Notes: generated by a model from the sequence alone, not told the origin. Counted from the stretch's first letter, positions 53,095-61,864 are shown. The stretch is 64,000 nucleotides of DNA from Vibrio sp. DW001 (GCF_029016285.1 NZ_CP091975.1:3658001-3722000); one strand, 5' to 3'. Translations and numbers: made by a program.

Positions 53095-53949
53095 ATGCTA
53101 TCTGATTTACATTACCAAGTTGGTGTTGGTCTTCGAACGCCACACATCGATTTTTTTAAAGAAAGTACACCAGAACTTAGCTGGTTAGAAATTCATAGCG
53201 AAAATTATTTTGATATACGCTCTCAACAAAGAAATGACCTTCACGTTTTACGTGAACATTACGATATTAGCTGTCATGGTATTGGCCTTTCTCTTGGATC
53301 TATCGCGCCTGTAAACGAAGGTCACATGGCAAAACTTAAAGCTTTGGTTGACGATATCGATCCTATCTTTGTTTCCGATCATCTAAGCTGGAGTGAGAAT
53401 GGAGGACATTATTTCAATGATCTACTTCCATTACCTTACACTGAAGAAGCACTCCGTGTCTTTTGTCGAAATGTCTTAACAGTTCAAGATTATCTAAAAC
53501 AGCCAATATTGGTCGAGAACCCTTCTAGTTATTTAAGCTTTAACCATTCGACAATTGATGAGTGGGTATTTTTGTCTGAAGTACAGAAACGCACTGATTG
53601 CCAGCTCTTGCTTGATTTCAACAATATACATGTATCCTCATTTAACCACGGTTTTTCTAGCGAGAAGTACCTAGATGGTATCGATGCAAATACAGTAAAA
53701 GAGATCCATTTAGCTGGATTTACGAGGAAAATCACCGAAAAAGGCGAAGTCTGGATAGACACACACAGCCGACCTGTGAGTGATGAAGTTTGGGCACTTT
53801 TCTCTAATTGGATAGCAAAGCATGGTTCGAGGCACACTCTTATAGAGTGGGACTTGGATATACCCGAACCGGACGTGTTGTTAGCTCAGGCTGAAATTGC
53901 TAGCCGCCATTTACATTCTTTGGGGAACCAGATACGGAAGGTATCATGA
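53095..53949 (+). CDS. bufB: BufB, DUF692 family RiPP-modifying enzyme (MbnB-like)
   Basis: 284 residues from the ATG at 53095 (MLSDLHYQVGVGLRTPHIDFF), preferred over 53056 because of AAAGGG upstream and the family start. DUF692 TIM barrel: SWLEIHSENYF, SCHGIGLSLGS, SDHLSW, LLLDFNNIHVSS and IHLAGF hold the His, Asp, Glu and Asn that bind the iron cluster. The methanobactin enzyme MbnB is the relative; here the substrate should be the BufA cysteines. Overlaps bufC by four bases. Confidence 0.9.
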   Translation: MLSDLHYQVGVGLRTPHIDFFKESTPELSWLEIHSENYFDIRSQQRNDLHVLREHYDISCHGIGLSLGSIAPVNEGHMAKLKALVDDIDPIFVSDHLSWSENGGHYFNDLLPLPYTEEALRVFCRNVLTVQDYLKQPILVENPSSYLSFNHSTIDEWVFLSEVQKRTDCQLLLDFNNIHVSSFNHGFSSEKYLDGIDANTVKEIHLAGFTRKITEKGEVWIDTHSRPVSDEVWALFSNWIAKHGSRHTLIEWDLDIPEPDVLLAQAEIASRHLHSLGNQIRKVS

Positions 53950-54707
53950 CGTTATCGTTATCAGAACTTCAACGGAACTTCTCAAAAGCACTTCACTATA
54001 AAGCGAACGGTGATGATTGCGATATTTGCAGTAATCATTTCTCCTCTGACGAACGCTTGCAGATATATCGAAATAGTTTCATTATCAGCCTTAGTGAAGT
54101 TCTATGTTCTACCTATCCGATCGTCTTAAGCCTAGTAGGACAAGAATGCTTCGATGGCCTTGCTCGAAAGCATATCCTTTCCTACCCTCTGCAAGAGGGA
54201 AATGTTGCTGGTTATGGTGATGGTTTTTCAGAAACCATAAAATCCGTTGAGCAGGTTGTTGCAGCCGTGCCCTATTTGGCAGATATAGCAGCCTTGGAAT
54301 GGGCAATCGATGATAGCAACCAAACGTGTAATCAACCTGCTCCAACACCAAACCTTTATACCTTCGATAGACTTCAAACATTCAGTGCAGAACAACAAGC
54401 CGATATATGCTTATTTTTAAATCCAGCACTTAATTTAGTCACCTCAAATTACGCTGTTTTTTCCATCAGAAAAGCGATCAAAAATAATAATTTTGTTAAT
54501 TTGGAAATAAACCAACCAGAAAGCGGTATTGTATTAGTTTTAAACAAAGATGAATTATTAGTTGTAACACTTAATAATGAGGAAATATCACTTCTTGAGC
54601 AAGTTAACGCCAAGACGCCACTTGGTAAAATCAATCAGAACTTAGTCGTACACCTACAAAAATTAATATCTTTAAACTTATTTATCGGTTTTCAGGTACA
54701 TATATAG
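53946..54707 (+). CDS. bufC: BufC, DUF2063 partner protein of the DUF692 enzyme
   Basis: 253 residues. The N-terminal DUF2063 (MNIO-partner) domain is seen as RLQIYRNSFIISLSEVL and FDGLARKHILSYPLQEGNVAGYGDGF; it probably recognises the precursor and presents it to BufB, as MbnC does. The C-terminal half is less conserved. Starts in the bufB stop (ATGA), so the two are coupled. Confidence 0.88.
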   Translation: MTLSLSELQRNFSKALHYKANGDDCDICSNHFSSDERLQIYRNSFIISLSEVLCSTYPIVLSLVGQECFDGLARKHILSYPLQEGNVAGYGDGFSETIKSVEQVVAAVPYLADIAALEWAIDDSNQTCNQPAPTPNLYTFDRLQTFSAEQQADICLFLNPALNLVTSNYAVFSIRKAIKNNNFVNLEINQPESGIVLVLNKDELLVVTLNNEEISLLEQVNAKTPLGKINQNLVVHLQKLISLNLFIGFQVHI

Positions 54708-54719
54708 TCAGGGGATAAT

Positions 54720-55202
54720 ATGCCAGTTTTAATTCAAAGAATATTTACACAATATCAATCCGCATCCAAGCAATTTCAACAGATTTCTATCCCTTTTCTT
54801 TTACTTTTTTGTCGGTTGTGGGTTGCGTGGGTCTTTTTAAATTCAGGACTCACTAAAATAGCTACATGGGATAGCACGCTCTATTTATTTGAATACGAGT
54901 ACGTCGTTCCGTTCTTGCCGTGGGAACTTGCTGCATATTTGGGGACCGCGGCAGAATTAGCATTACCAGTATTTATCGCATTAGGGATATTAACTAGACC
55001 GATGGCGGTGGCGTTGTTTGGATTTAACATCATAGCGGTGGCCTCATACCCATTACTTTGGGAGAAAGGGTTTTATGACCACCAGTTATGGGGCTTGATG
55101 ATATTAATAAATATTGTTTGGGGTGCAGGTGCGCTATCAATAGATTATTTAGTTAAATCTAAAGTTTTTAATATCAGATCAGAAAATAGCTACCTGAATT
55201 AG
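54720..55202 (+). CDS. bufD: DoxX family membrane protein of the bufferin operon
   Basis: 160 residues, four hydrophobic segments. LLFCRLWVAWVFLNSGLTKI and ELALPVFIALGILTRP are DoxX signatures. DoxX proteins often end DUF2282-DUF692-DUF2063 operons; the role is unknown, perhaps electron transfer or membrane-linked peptide handling. 12 bases after bufC. Confidence 0.85.
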   Translation: MPVLIQRIFTQYQSASKQFQQISIPFLLLFCRLWVAWVFLNSGLTKIATWDSTLYLFEYEYVVPFLPWELAAYLGTAAELALPVFIALGILTRPMAVALFGFNIIAVASYPLLWEKGFYDHQLWGLMILINIVWGAGALSIDYLVKSKVFNIRSENSYLN

Positions 55203-55205
55203 AAT

Positions 55206-55237
55206 AAATAGGCTCTATCTAAAATAGGAGCCTATTT
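55206..55237. terminator. Terminator between bufD and tsrA
   Basis: Perfect AAATAGGCTC / GAGCCTATTT stem with extra loop pairing. It overlaps the last bases of tsrA and has A/T flanks on both sides, so it may serve both transcripts. Confidence 0.7.
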
Positions 55238-55513
55238 ATCTAAGAATTTTTGTAACTCTTCTGCAGAAATTCCTTGCTCGGCTAGTTCCTTAGCCATAAG
55301 TTCAACCTGCTCACCTTTTCGTGATTCGATTACTCTTTGAAATTGATAAACGATATCTCGCAGTATATAAAGTGGTACTTGTTTGGCTGCGCTTCGAATT
55401 CGTTCTTCACTTTGATTACCTAACTCGTTGAGCAATTTGCCAAACATTATTTTTTCTGGCGATTCTTCTAGTTGCTCTAATATGCGAGCCATTTCATAAG
55501 TCGTTAATGACAT
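55232..55513 (-). CDS. tsrA: TsrA, H-NS-like global silencer partner
   Basis: 93 residues, mostly helical, with no classical H-NS DNA-binding loop; VELMAKELAEQGISAEELQKFL resembles the linker of H-NS proteins. In V. cholerae the gene of this type next to a Bcr/CflA pump, a LysR regulator and an aminopeptidase P is tsrA, which represses type VI secretion and other acquired genes. The same order is found here, which carries the call. Confidence 0.78.
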   Translation of the reverse strand: MSLTTYEMARILEQLEESPEKIMFGKLLNELGNQSEERIRSAAKQVPLYILRDIVYQFQRVIESRKGEQVELMAKELAEQGISAEELQKFLDK

Positions 55514-55624
55514 TAGATGTATATATTTCCAACGGTTAATAGTAGGTATGCACGGTGTGCACTCTGAATATACACTGTATTCTTTGCTTGGAAAACAAAC
55601 ATTCTACTAATTGTTGGAATTATA

Positions 55625-56809
55625 TTAATGACAAGGTTGATGCCACAATCTTCCACGCTTGCTAAATAAGATAATTAAAGCGGGCGCGATGAAAAACATC
55701 TGTAATGCAATCCCATTCTGAGCATCTAGACCCAATCTTTGTACCGTTCCAACAACAATACCTGCTCCACTCATTTGAAACAGTCCAACCAATGCTGCAG
55801 CTGTGCCCGCTCTATCACCAAATGGAGCCAGAGCTTTTCCTGCTGAGATCCCTAATACAAGTGCGAAACCGACAGATGATAAAAAAATTGGCAGCATAAA
55901 CGCCCAAGGGTATTGGTGGCTCGGCAATAGCAGCATTAATGTGCCACCAAGAAGCATCGTTACAATGCCTATAATTAGCGCACTATGTGTTCCTTTACTG
56001 TCCATTAACCTAGGAGCCAAAAAGGCCGCGAGAATATTAACCACGGCATTAACACCAAACCAAAATGTAAACGCGTTCATACTCAACCCCATTTGCTCCA
56101 TCAGTACAATTGGTGCTGATGTAACGTAGGCAAGGATTACCCCCATTGAAAGCATGCAAAGTGACGCATGAAACAAGAAATTTGTATTTGAAACTACACT
56201 TAAATATCGCTGTAACTTAAATACCTTTTGATTTTCTTGAATAGGATTCGTCTCTTTCATTCCAAGTAATATAAGACTACCCACTACGAGAGCGAATATA
56301 GCCATAAATGAGAAGTTACTACGCCAACCGAATTGCTGAGTAATATAACTGCCTAGTATCGGCGCAAGAGCGGGAATAAAGCATATGGCGCCATTAAGGT
56401 AGCTAATCATTCTGCCACTTTTTTCAGCACCAAACATATCCCTAACCGTCGCAAAAGCCGCAACAGCTGTCGCGCATGCTCCAAAACCTTGTAGTAATCT
56501 AGCAATAAGTAAGAATTCAATACTACTTGCTAACCAAGCTAAGTAAGCACTCACCCCGTATATCATAATTCCAGTCAACGCTATTTTCTTACGACCATAT
56601 TTATCAGCTAAAGGGCCAGCGAACAGTTGTCCAACCCCCATAGAAAACAGAAACCAGGTCACCGTGTCTTGTGCCAACGCATGTTCCACGTGGAACGTTT
56701 CGGAGATTAAAGGTAGTGCTGGTAGGTAGATGTCGATAGCTAACGGGCTAAACAGAACCAACATGACTAATAATGCCATTTGAAACTTATCTGTCGTCTG
56801 ATTATTCAT
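55625..56809 (-). CDS. Bcr/CflA-type multidrug efflux MFS transporter
   Basis: 394 residues from the ATG at 56809 (MNNQTTDKFQMALLVML); a longer start at 56845 is possible but adds an odd N terminus. Twelve hydrophobic segments; motif A GPLADKYGRKKIAL, and SPLAIDIYLPALPLISE is typical of Bcr/CflA drug pumps. It is divergent from a LysR gene with a 106-bp shared control region, so that regulator probably controls it. It contains a parS-like site near its 5' end. Confidence 0.88.
   Translation of the reverse strand: MNNQTTDKFQMALLVMLVLFSPLAIDIYLPALPLISETFHVEHALAQDTVTWFLFSMGVGQLFAGPLADKYGRKKIALTGIMIYGVSAYLAWLASSIEFLLIARLLQGFGACATAVAAFATVRDMFGAEKSGRMISYLNGAICFIPALAPILGSYITQQFGWRSNFSFMAIFALVVGSLILLGMKETNPIQENQKVFKLQRYLSVVSNTNFLFHASLCMLSMGVILAYVTSAPIVLMEQMGLSMNAFTFWFGVNAVVNILAAFLAPRLMDSKGTHSALIIGIVTMLLGGTLMLLLPSHQYPWAFMLPIFLSSVGFALVLGISAGKALAPFGDRAGTAAALVGLFQMSGAGIVVGTVQRLGLDAQNGIALQMFFIAPALIILFSKRGRLWHQPCH
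56682..56697. other. parS-like centromere site inside the MFS gene
   Basis: TGTTCCACGTGGAACG, with the 14-bp perfect palindrome GTTCCACGTGGAAC, fits the chromosomal parS consensus with its CACGTG core. It lies in codons near the start of the efflux gene. ParB sites within coding sequence are common. Confidence 0.75.
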
Positions 56810-56915
56810 TGTGATCACTTGCCATATCATGTTGTGGACTCGCATAATATAGAGCTACTGATATGAACTCAAATGGCTTATAATCATTACAACTATTCCT
56901 CCTTGGAATTTCACG

Positions 56916-57857
56916 ATGAACCTAGAGAACCTGTCTCGGATAGATTTAAACCTTCTAGTTTGCCTTAAAGTTCTATTTGAAGAACTTAACGTCACAAGAG
57001 CAGCAAACCGTTTGTATGTCAGTCAATCGGCAGTGAGTAAGTCGCTTGCAAAATTACGCGTTCAATTTGAAGATCCTCTTTTCGTACGTACATCGCATGG
57101 TCTAAAACCAACACCGAGAGCACTTAATTTACACCCAAAGCTAGACCGTCTAATACATCAATTAGAACTTATTAACCAACCTGATATTTTTTCCCCAGAT
57201 TCTTCTCGGATTAAGTTCAATATTGCTTTAGTTGAAAGCGCTTATCCCCTCATACTTCCACACTTTTTACCCGCACTGTTCAGTAATGCCCCCCACATCA
57301 CCATAAGTTCTCATAACTGGACAGATGAAACATTTCAAAATATTCGTAACGGTGAATTGGATATTGGGATAACGGGTAGAGATATAGACATGACTCACGC
57401 CGCGTTAACGATGCCTACGCCGAAATATATCTCTGAAACCGAAATATACCGCGATAGACAGATGTGCGTCGTTAGAAAAAATCATCCAATATTGGATGAG
57501 GAGTGGACGCTAGATCGCTACCTCGCGCTTAGGCATATCCAAGTACGTTGTGATGGGAGTGATCGATGGTTATTGGACTACAAGTTGGCTGAACAGGGGT
57601 GCGAACGTGATATTGCTATCACTGTCCCAGATTTTAATAGTGCTTCTGCACTTTGTACCTATAGTGACTTTATATTTACTGCACCAAGCTATTTTACTAA
57701 ACTCGTAGCGAATCATTATGACCTAACTTTAGTGCCTCTTCCTTTGGACTTTCCTCCTATGGCATACACACTTTTTTGGAGCGCTGAAAGGGAGAATGAC
57801 CCAGCATTGAACTGGTTAAAAACACTTATCATAGAGAAAACTCGACATCTAAGGTAA
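56916..57857 (+). CDS. LysR-family transcriptional regulator
   Basis: 313 residues. N-terminal winged helix-turn-helix (LNLLVCLKVLFEELNVTRAANRLYVSQSAVSKSLAKLR) and a C-terminal periplasmic-binding-like effector domain. The L-N-L-L start is of the NodD/LeuO/SyrM branch. Divergent from the efflux gene, so it likely controls it; inducer unknown. Confidence 0.9.
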   Translation: MNLENLSRIDLNLLVCLKVLFEELNVTRAANRLYVSQSAVSKSLAKLRVQFEDPLFVRTSHGLKPTPRALNLHPKLDRLIHQLELINQPDIFSPDSSRIKFNIALVESAYPLILPHFLPALFSNAPHITISSHNWTDETFQNIRNGELDIGITGRDIDMTHAALTMPTPKYISETEIYRDRQMCVVRKNHPILDEEWTLDRYLALRHIQVRCDGSDRWLLDYKLAEQGCERDIAITVPDFNSASALCTYSDFIFTAPSYFTKLVANHYDLTLVPLPLDFPPMAYTLFWSAERENDPALNWLKTLIIEKTRHLR

Positions 57858-57934
57858 TGGTTCAAAATATATCAACTATAGCGTTCTGGTAACAGTTCGA
57901 TTCTCAAACGTTCGACATCTATACATTAAAAGGA

Positions 57935-59728
57935 ATGTTAATGAACACTACAATATCGCAAAGGGTTGAATCCTTACGTACGTGGCTTGCCACCCATAAT
58001 TATGACGCAATTATCATTCCTCATGAGGATGAGTTCCTAGGGGAGTATATTCCCGCGCATAACGAACGACTCCATTGGGCGACAGGATTTACTGGGTCTG
58101 CTGGCGCAGCAATTATCACTAGGGACAACGCAGCCATATTTGTTGATGGTCGGTATACGGTACAAGTCAAAAATCAAGTACCTAGTGATATATTTGAATA
58201 TCACCATCTAACCGAAGCACCCTATTGGCAATGGCTAAATGCCCACAAGAATTTGATTAAGACTGTCGCTTATGACCCTCGAATGCACCCAGCGTCATGG
58301 CTTGAAAATATTGGAAATCTGCTAGATACCGATATGCGATTGGTGGAAACGTCGAACAACGCTGTCGACGATTGTTGGGATGACCGGCCGAATGCAAGCC
58401 TGACGAACATGCGCCTTATGAGTAAAGATATTGTAGGTTTAGACAGTTTGTCGAAACGAGAAAGTATCGCTGAAATGCTTTCCGACAAAAACGCCGATGC
58501 GGCAGTCCTGACTCGTTTGGATACTATCTGTTGGCTATTGAACATACGAGGTTTAGATGTGTCTCGACTGCCAGTCTTGTTGTCACACGCCATTATCTAT
58601 TCTGATGCTAGTGTTGATTTCTTTATTGAGCAAGAGCGTGTTTCCTCTAACTTTGATACGCATGTAGGCGGTGGTGTTACCATTGTCCATCCGACGCAAC
58701 TCACCCGACACTTAGAGAATCTAAGTGGTAAAAGTGTATTATTTGACCCCACCTCTAGTAGCGCTTGGTTCAAGCTCCAGATGGATCATTTTTCAGTTAA
58801 AATGATAGATGAAGCTGATCCTTGTTTATTACTCAAAGCAGTTAAAAACTCGACCGAGATTAAAGGGATGATTTCAAGCCACATCACTGATGGCGTGGCA
58901 ATGGTGAAATTCTTGAATTGGCTTGATACCGAAGTTGATTCTGGGAGATTACATAATGAAGCATATCTGTCAGATCGATTACAAAACTTCAGAGAAGAAC
59001 ATGAAGAACTGGTCGACCTTAGTTTCGATACTATTTCGGCAGCGGGTTCTAATGCTGCTATGTGTCATTATAATCATAACGATCAAGAGATTCCGGGGAG
59101 CCTAACGCTCAACTCACTCTACTTAGTTGACTCTGGGGGTCAGTATCCTAACGGCACGACGGACATAACACGAACCGTAGCTATTGGTACACCAACAGAT
59201 GAAATGAAGACACTCTTTACTCTCGTGTTAAAAGGTCATATTGGGATCGCGACAGCCGTCTTCCCTCATGGTACAACGGGAAGCCAGATAGATGTGTTGG
59301 CTAGGCAACATCTGTGGGCTAATGGTTTTGATTTTGACCACGGGACCGGTCACGGTGTCGGCCACTTTCTAAGTGTTCATGAAGGACCACATAGTATATC
59401 TAAGAGACCGAATACCGTCGCTTTGTTACCTGGAATGGTCGTTTCGAATGAACCCGGTTATTACCGAGCCAATAATTTTGGTATACGTATCGAGAATTTA
59501 GAGCTTATTATTTCAAAGGTCACGACTGGCGACTTTTCTGGGCTTGGCTTTCAAGAATTAACGCTCTGCCCTATCGATCTAAGATGTATAGATGTTGATC
59601 TTTTGACTAAACCAGAATTACGATGGTTAAACGCCTATCATGAAAAAGTACGTACAATCTTATCTCCACTCGTAAACCGCGAGATTGGCGTATGGCTGGC
59701 CAATGCCACCTCGTCATTAAGTCATTAA
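57935..59728 (+). CDS. M24 family Xaa-Pro aminopeptidase (three-domain type)
   Basis: 597 residues, the long form with two creatinase-like N-terminal domains before the pita-bread catalytic domain (about 310-540). Metal ligands: Asp pair in DSGGQYPNGTTDITRTV, His in GTGHGVGHFLSVHEGP, Glu in SNEPGYY and Glu in IRIENLELI. It removes an N-terminal residue before proline. Two start codons (57935, 57941) are possible. The last codons are made of an 8-bp tandem repeat that runs over the stop codon. Confidence 0.9.
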   Translation: MLMNTTISQRVESLRTWLATHNYDAIIIPHEDEFLGEYIPAHNERLHWATGFTGSAGAAIITRDNAAIFVDGRYTVQVKNQVPSDIFEYHHLTEAPYWQWLNAHKNLIKTVAYDPRMHPASWLENIGNLLDTDMRLVETSNNAVDDCWDDRPNASLTNMRLMSKDIVGLDSLSKRESIAEMLSDKNADAAVLTRLDTICWLLNIRGLDVSRLPVLLSHAIIYSDASVDFFIEQERVSSNFDTHVGGGVTIVHPTQLTRHLENLSGKSVLFDPTSSSAWFKLQMDHFSVKMIDEADPCLLLKAVKNSTEIKGMISSHITDGVAMVKFLNWLDTEVDSGRLHNEAYLSDRLQNFREEHEELVDLSFDTISAAGSNAAMCHYNHNDQEIPGSLTLNSLYLVDSGGQYPNGTTDITRTVAIGTPTDEMKTLFTLVLKGHIGIATAVFPHGTTGSQIDVLARQHLWANGFDFDHGTGHGVGHFLSVHEGPHSISKRPNTVALLPGMVVSNEPGYYRANNFGIRIENLELIISKVTTGDFSGLGFQELTLCPIDLRCIDVDLLTKPELRWLNAYHEKVRTILSPLVNREIGVWLANATSSLSH

Positions 59729-59758
59729 GTCATTAAGTCATTAAGTCATTAAGTCATT
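59713..59758. repeat. 8-bp tandem repeat GTCATTAA, about 5.75 copies
   Basis: GTCATTAA repeats from the last codons of the aminopeptidase gene past its stop. All copies are identical. Since eight is not a multiple of three a change in copy number shifts frame, but the unit carries TAA and the protein end would stay nearly the same. Confidence 0.95.
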
Positions 59759-59772
59759 CTTAAGTTGAAGTT

Positions 59773-59800
59773 AACATGCAGCGTAAAACGCTGCATGTTT
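59773..59800 (+). terminator. Terminator-like hairpin after aminopeptidase gene, overlapping parS
   Basis: AACATGCAGCG / CGCTGCATGTT perfect 11-bp stem with a five-base loop. Only three T follow before CACGTG; the right arm shares bases with the parS site at 59796. Confidence 0.6.
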
Positions 59801-59811
59801 CACGTGAAACG
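59796..59811. other. parS centromere site
   Basis: TGTTTCACGTGAAACG, 15 of 16 matches to the parS consensus TGTTTCACGTGAAACA, intergenic. Confidence 0.85.
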
Positions 59812-60338
59812 TATCAAGATAACCTCACCATGAATTACCTACGAGCAATATTCTATAGTAATGTTGTACGTCAAAGTTTCAATCGAACGAGTATCGATTA
59901 AGCCCAAACATACTCGTTCCAACTATTTCACGCTTCTTAAAATCGAATGATTCGAAACATCCCATTAGATGACTTGGAAACCCATAGTAAATGTAATTTA
60001 ACGCCAAAAACATTAGAGGAAGAAGAATCTCGTTGCTCCAATTCGGTACTCAGCTAGATATAAACCCTCCGAAAAGGGCCTCTGACCATCTAAAATTCAG
60101 ATCGATATCTAACTAGAATCTCAACAAATCTTATTGTCTCTCGAAAACAACTCGCCACATTTAGTAACCTACCTCAATACCACTCTCCAATAGGGCTATT
60201 ATTGACGAATGATTATCGAAAATAGTTACCCTATTGAAAAATCGACAGCTAGTTTTTGATTGGGTAGAAAGTTGGTTTACCGCTTAATTTTGAAAAGTAC
60301 AACCTCAGATCATAGAATGGTAGAGTAACTATCGTCTT

Positions 60339-60354
60339 TGTTTCACGTGAAACA
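60339..60354. other. parS centromere site, perfect match
   Basis: TGTTTCACGTGAAACA, a perfect 16-bp palindrome and exact parS consensus, intergenic. With the sites at 59796 and 56682 it makes a cluster of three within 3.7 kb, the loading place for ParB near the chromosome origin. Confidence 0.9.
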
Positions 60355-60564
60355 TTAGAGTGCATCAAATAGGCCTTAGATGTTAGATCGCTATTTAACA
60401 AGGGCACTACATAATAGATATTACCAACACATTTCAATAGCTATCATTAATGGGCCACCCAGGTCATTATCTTGGTTTAGCAAATATTAAGCATCAATTT
60501 TTAATATCACCTTAAACAAAAAAACATCGACAGTAATGTCTATTCGCCAGAATAATGACTCAAT

Positions 60565-60948
60565 CTAGGTACGAGTCAGAAGCTGAAAACCTAACCATGC
60601 AGCTGAAATACTTAGAATTACATTAAGTAATATATTGAGTCCCATCTTAAAAAAAGCACCTTGCTGCAACAATAAAACGTTATCCATCGAAAAAGTAGAA
60701 AACGTTGTTAGAGCACCTAAAAAGCCAAGACCGATAACTTGTCTCCATGGAACCTGAGCCAATAACTCAGTTTCAAAAGCAGCAATGAGCAAACCCATAA
60801 TGAAAGAACCCACAACGTTAACTGTTAATGTTCCATACGGGAATCCCCTCCCCATCAACATAACGCAAAGCTCGGAGATCAAATATCGAGAGCACGCACC
60901 AAACGCTCCTCCTATCGCGATAAAACCTAAGATTGTAAACTGACTCAT
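60565..60948 (-). CDS. crcB: CrcB/Fluc fluoride channel
   Basis: 127 residues, four hydrophobic segments. Conserved GGAFGACSRYLIS, TLTVNVVGSFIMG (the Asn of the pore) and GFLGALTTFSTFS (Phe box) are present. Dual-topology dimer that exports fluoride. A single gene suits the homodimer form. No fluoride riboswitch is evident upstream. Confidence 0.94.
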   Translation of the reverse strand: MSQFTILGFIAIGGAFGACSRYLISELCVMLMGRGFPYGTLTVNVVGSFIMGLLIAAFETELLAQVPWRQVIGLGFLGALTTFSTFSMDNVLLLQQGAFFKMGLNILLNVILSISAAWLGFQLLTRT

Positions 60949-61290
60949 AATTAACCAAAGAAAAGAAGCTTGACGATATTCTATAGATTTAGCTATAAAT
61001 TAACCAATAAAAATAACGCATAAGCAGTATAGTTATGCCAACTAATTCGTTAGATTTTAAATGTTACAGGCGTAACTTAAGCTGTATATACATACATACT
61101 TAAGCTGATTGGTTAGTTTTCTTCTTAGGTTATCTAAGATTCACTATCTAACCCTTCATTCCTCGGAGCGTTATCGAAATCTGTGTTTTGAATCTAAGAT
61201 CTAAGTTCATCTGATTATAAACTTCACGATTAGGAGTTACGTTTATTAAATTCGGAACTGCTAAGCATTAGAACGTTCTCTACACAATAA
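60949..61290. other. Intergenic stretch upstream of crcB, nothing recognised
   Basis: AT-rich sequence that should hold the crcB promoter on the minus strand; no gene or RNA recognised. Confidence 0.5.
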
Positions 61291-61294
61291 AAAG

Positions 61295-61330
61295 CTAACC
61301 AATTGAGTAACCACTTTAGAGGGTATTCTA
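61295..61330 (-). pseudogene. tRNA-Asp remnant, most decayed copy
   Basis: The 21 bases from 61295 (ctaaccaattgagtaacc...) match the 5' part of the tRNA-Asp gene (minus strand) at 17 of 21 places, and the following agggtattct is also found beside the other two copies. The rest of the tRNA is lost. Confidence 0.6.
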
Positions 61331-61457
61331 AAGCGCCCGGCAAGTTTGTGACCATTTACTCAAGACGTCCCTGTACGCTCAACAATGAACCTCTTTGTCC
61401 TTTGAGCTCCGCCCCATGGTAATCATATTGTGGATTAGGTCATTTTCCTGATTCATG

Positions 61458-61487
61458 AGAAGCCTCAGCATGTCCGCTGAGGCTTCT
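61458..61487 (-). terminator. Relic terminator of decayed tRNA-Asp copy
   Basis: AGAAGCCTCAGC / GCTGAGGCTTCT, a perfect stem, clearly a copy of the active terminator at 61645, but the U-run has been replaced. Confidence 0.65.
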
Positions 61488-61507
61488 TAACTTTTCTTGT
61501 GAGCTTG

Positions 61508-61610
61508 TGGCGGAGTGGACGGGATTCTCTCTCTGTGTACAACACGCGCGTCTTCCGGCGTGACAGGTAGGCTTCGCCAAACAAAAGTGAACCAACTGAA
61601 CAACCACTCC
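61508..61610 (-). pseudogene. Degenerate tRNA-Asp copy
   Basis: Both ends match the intact gene 188 bases away (TGGCGGAGTGGACGGGA at 61508, ggcgtgacagg in the middle, accaactgaac and accactcc at the other end), but the centre is rearranged and the copy is 103 bases instead of 77. It cannot fold as a tRNA. Confidence 0.85.
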
Positions 61611-61644
61611 TACTACACAGGGTATTCTTTTCTTCTATAAACGC

Positions 61645-61674
61645 AAAAAAGCCCCAGCATTTCTGCTGAGGCTT
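61645..61674 (-). terminator. Terminator of second rRNA operon
   Basis: AAGCCTCAGCA / TGCTGGGGCTT stem on the minus strand (one G-U), followed by six U, 22 bases after tRNA-Asp. Confidence 0.9.
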
Positions 61675-61695
61675 CTGAACTTTTCTTGTAAGAAC

Positions 61696-61772
61696 TGGCG
61701 GAGTGGACGGGACTCGAACCCGCGACCCCCGGCGTGACAGGCCGGTATTCTAACCAACTGAACTACCACTCC
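61696..61772 (-). tRNA. tRNA-Asp (anticodon GTC)
   Basis: 77 bases on the minus strand, GGAGTGGTAGTTCAGTTGG start, anticodon loop CTGTCAC, encoded CCA. Distal tRNA of the second rRNA operon. Confidence 0.97.
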
Positions 61773-61864
61773 ACATGGTATTCTTACGCTAATTAAAGTC
61801 TCATAAACAATGCTTTAACTAGTTTTTGCCTTTATCTTTCCTAAAAAAGATAAAAACGATATTA

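Larger units (their letters stand above)
59729..60564. other. Gene-free region holding two parS sites
   Basis: Apart from the tandem repeat, a hairpin and two parS sites, I see no gene here. A 62-codon frame at 60249-60437 on the minus strand runs through a parS site, lacks family features and is not called. Confidence 0.7.

Noticed and set aside
59713..59758. CRISPR array
   Set aside because: The repeat is 8 bp with no spacers; simple tandem repeat. No CRISPR array or cas gene was seen anywhere in the window.
60249..60437. 62-codon frame on the minus strand
   Set aside because: It runs through the perfect parS palindrome, has no domain or good ribosome-binding site, and sits in a gene-free region.
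60949..61100. Fluoride riboswitch upstream of crcB
   Set aside because: Looked for the conserved crcB-motif leader sequence; nothing similar is present.
61500..61615. A second functional tRNA-Asp
   Set aside because: Only the ends match; the anticodon arm and T arm are destroyed, so it is listed as a pseudogene.
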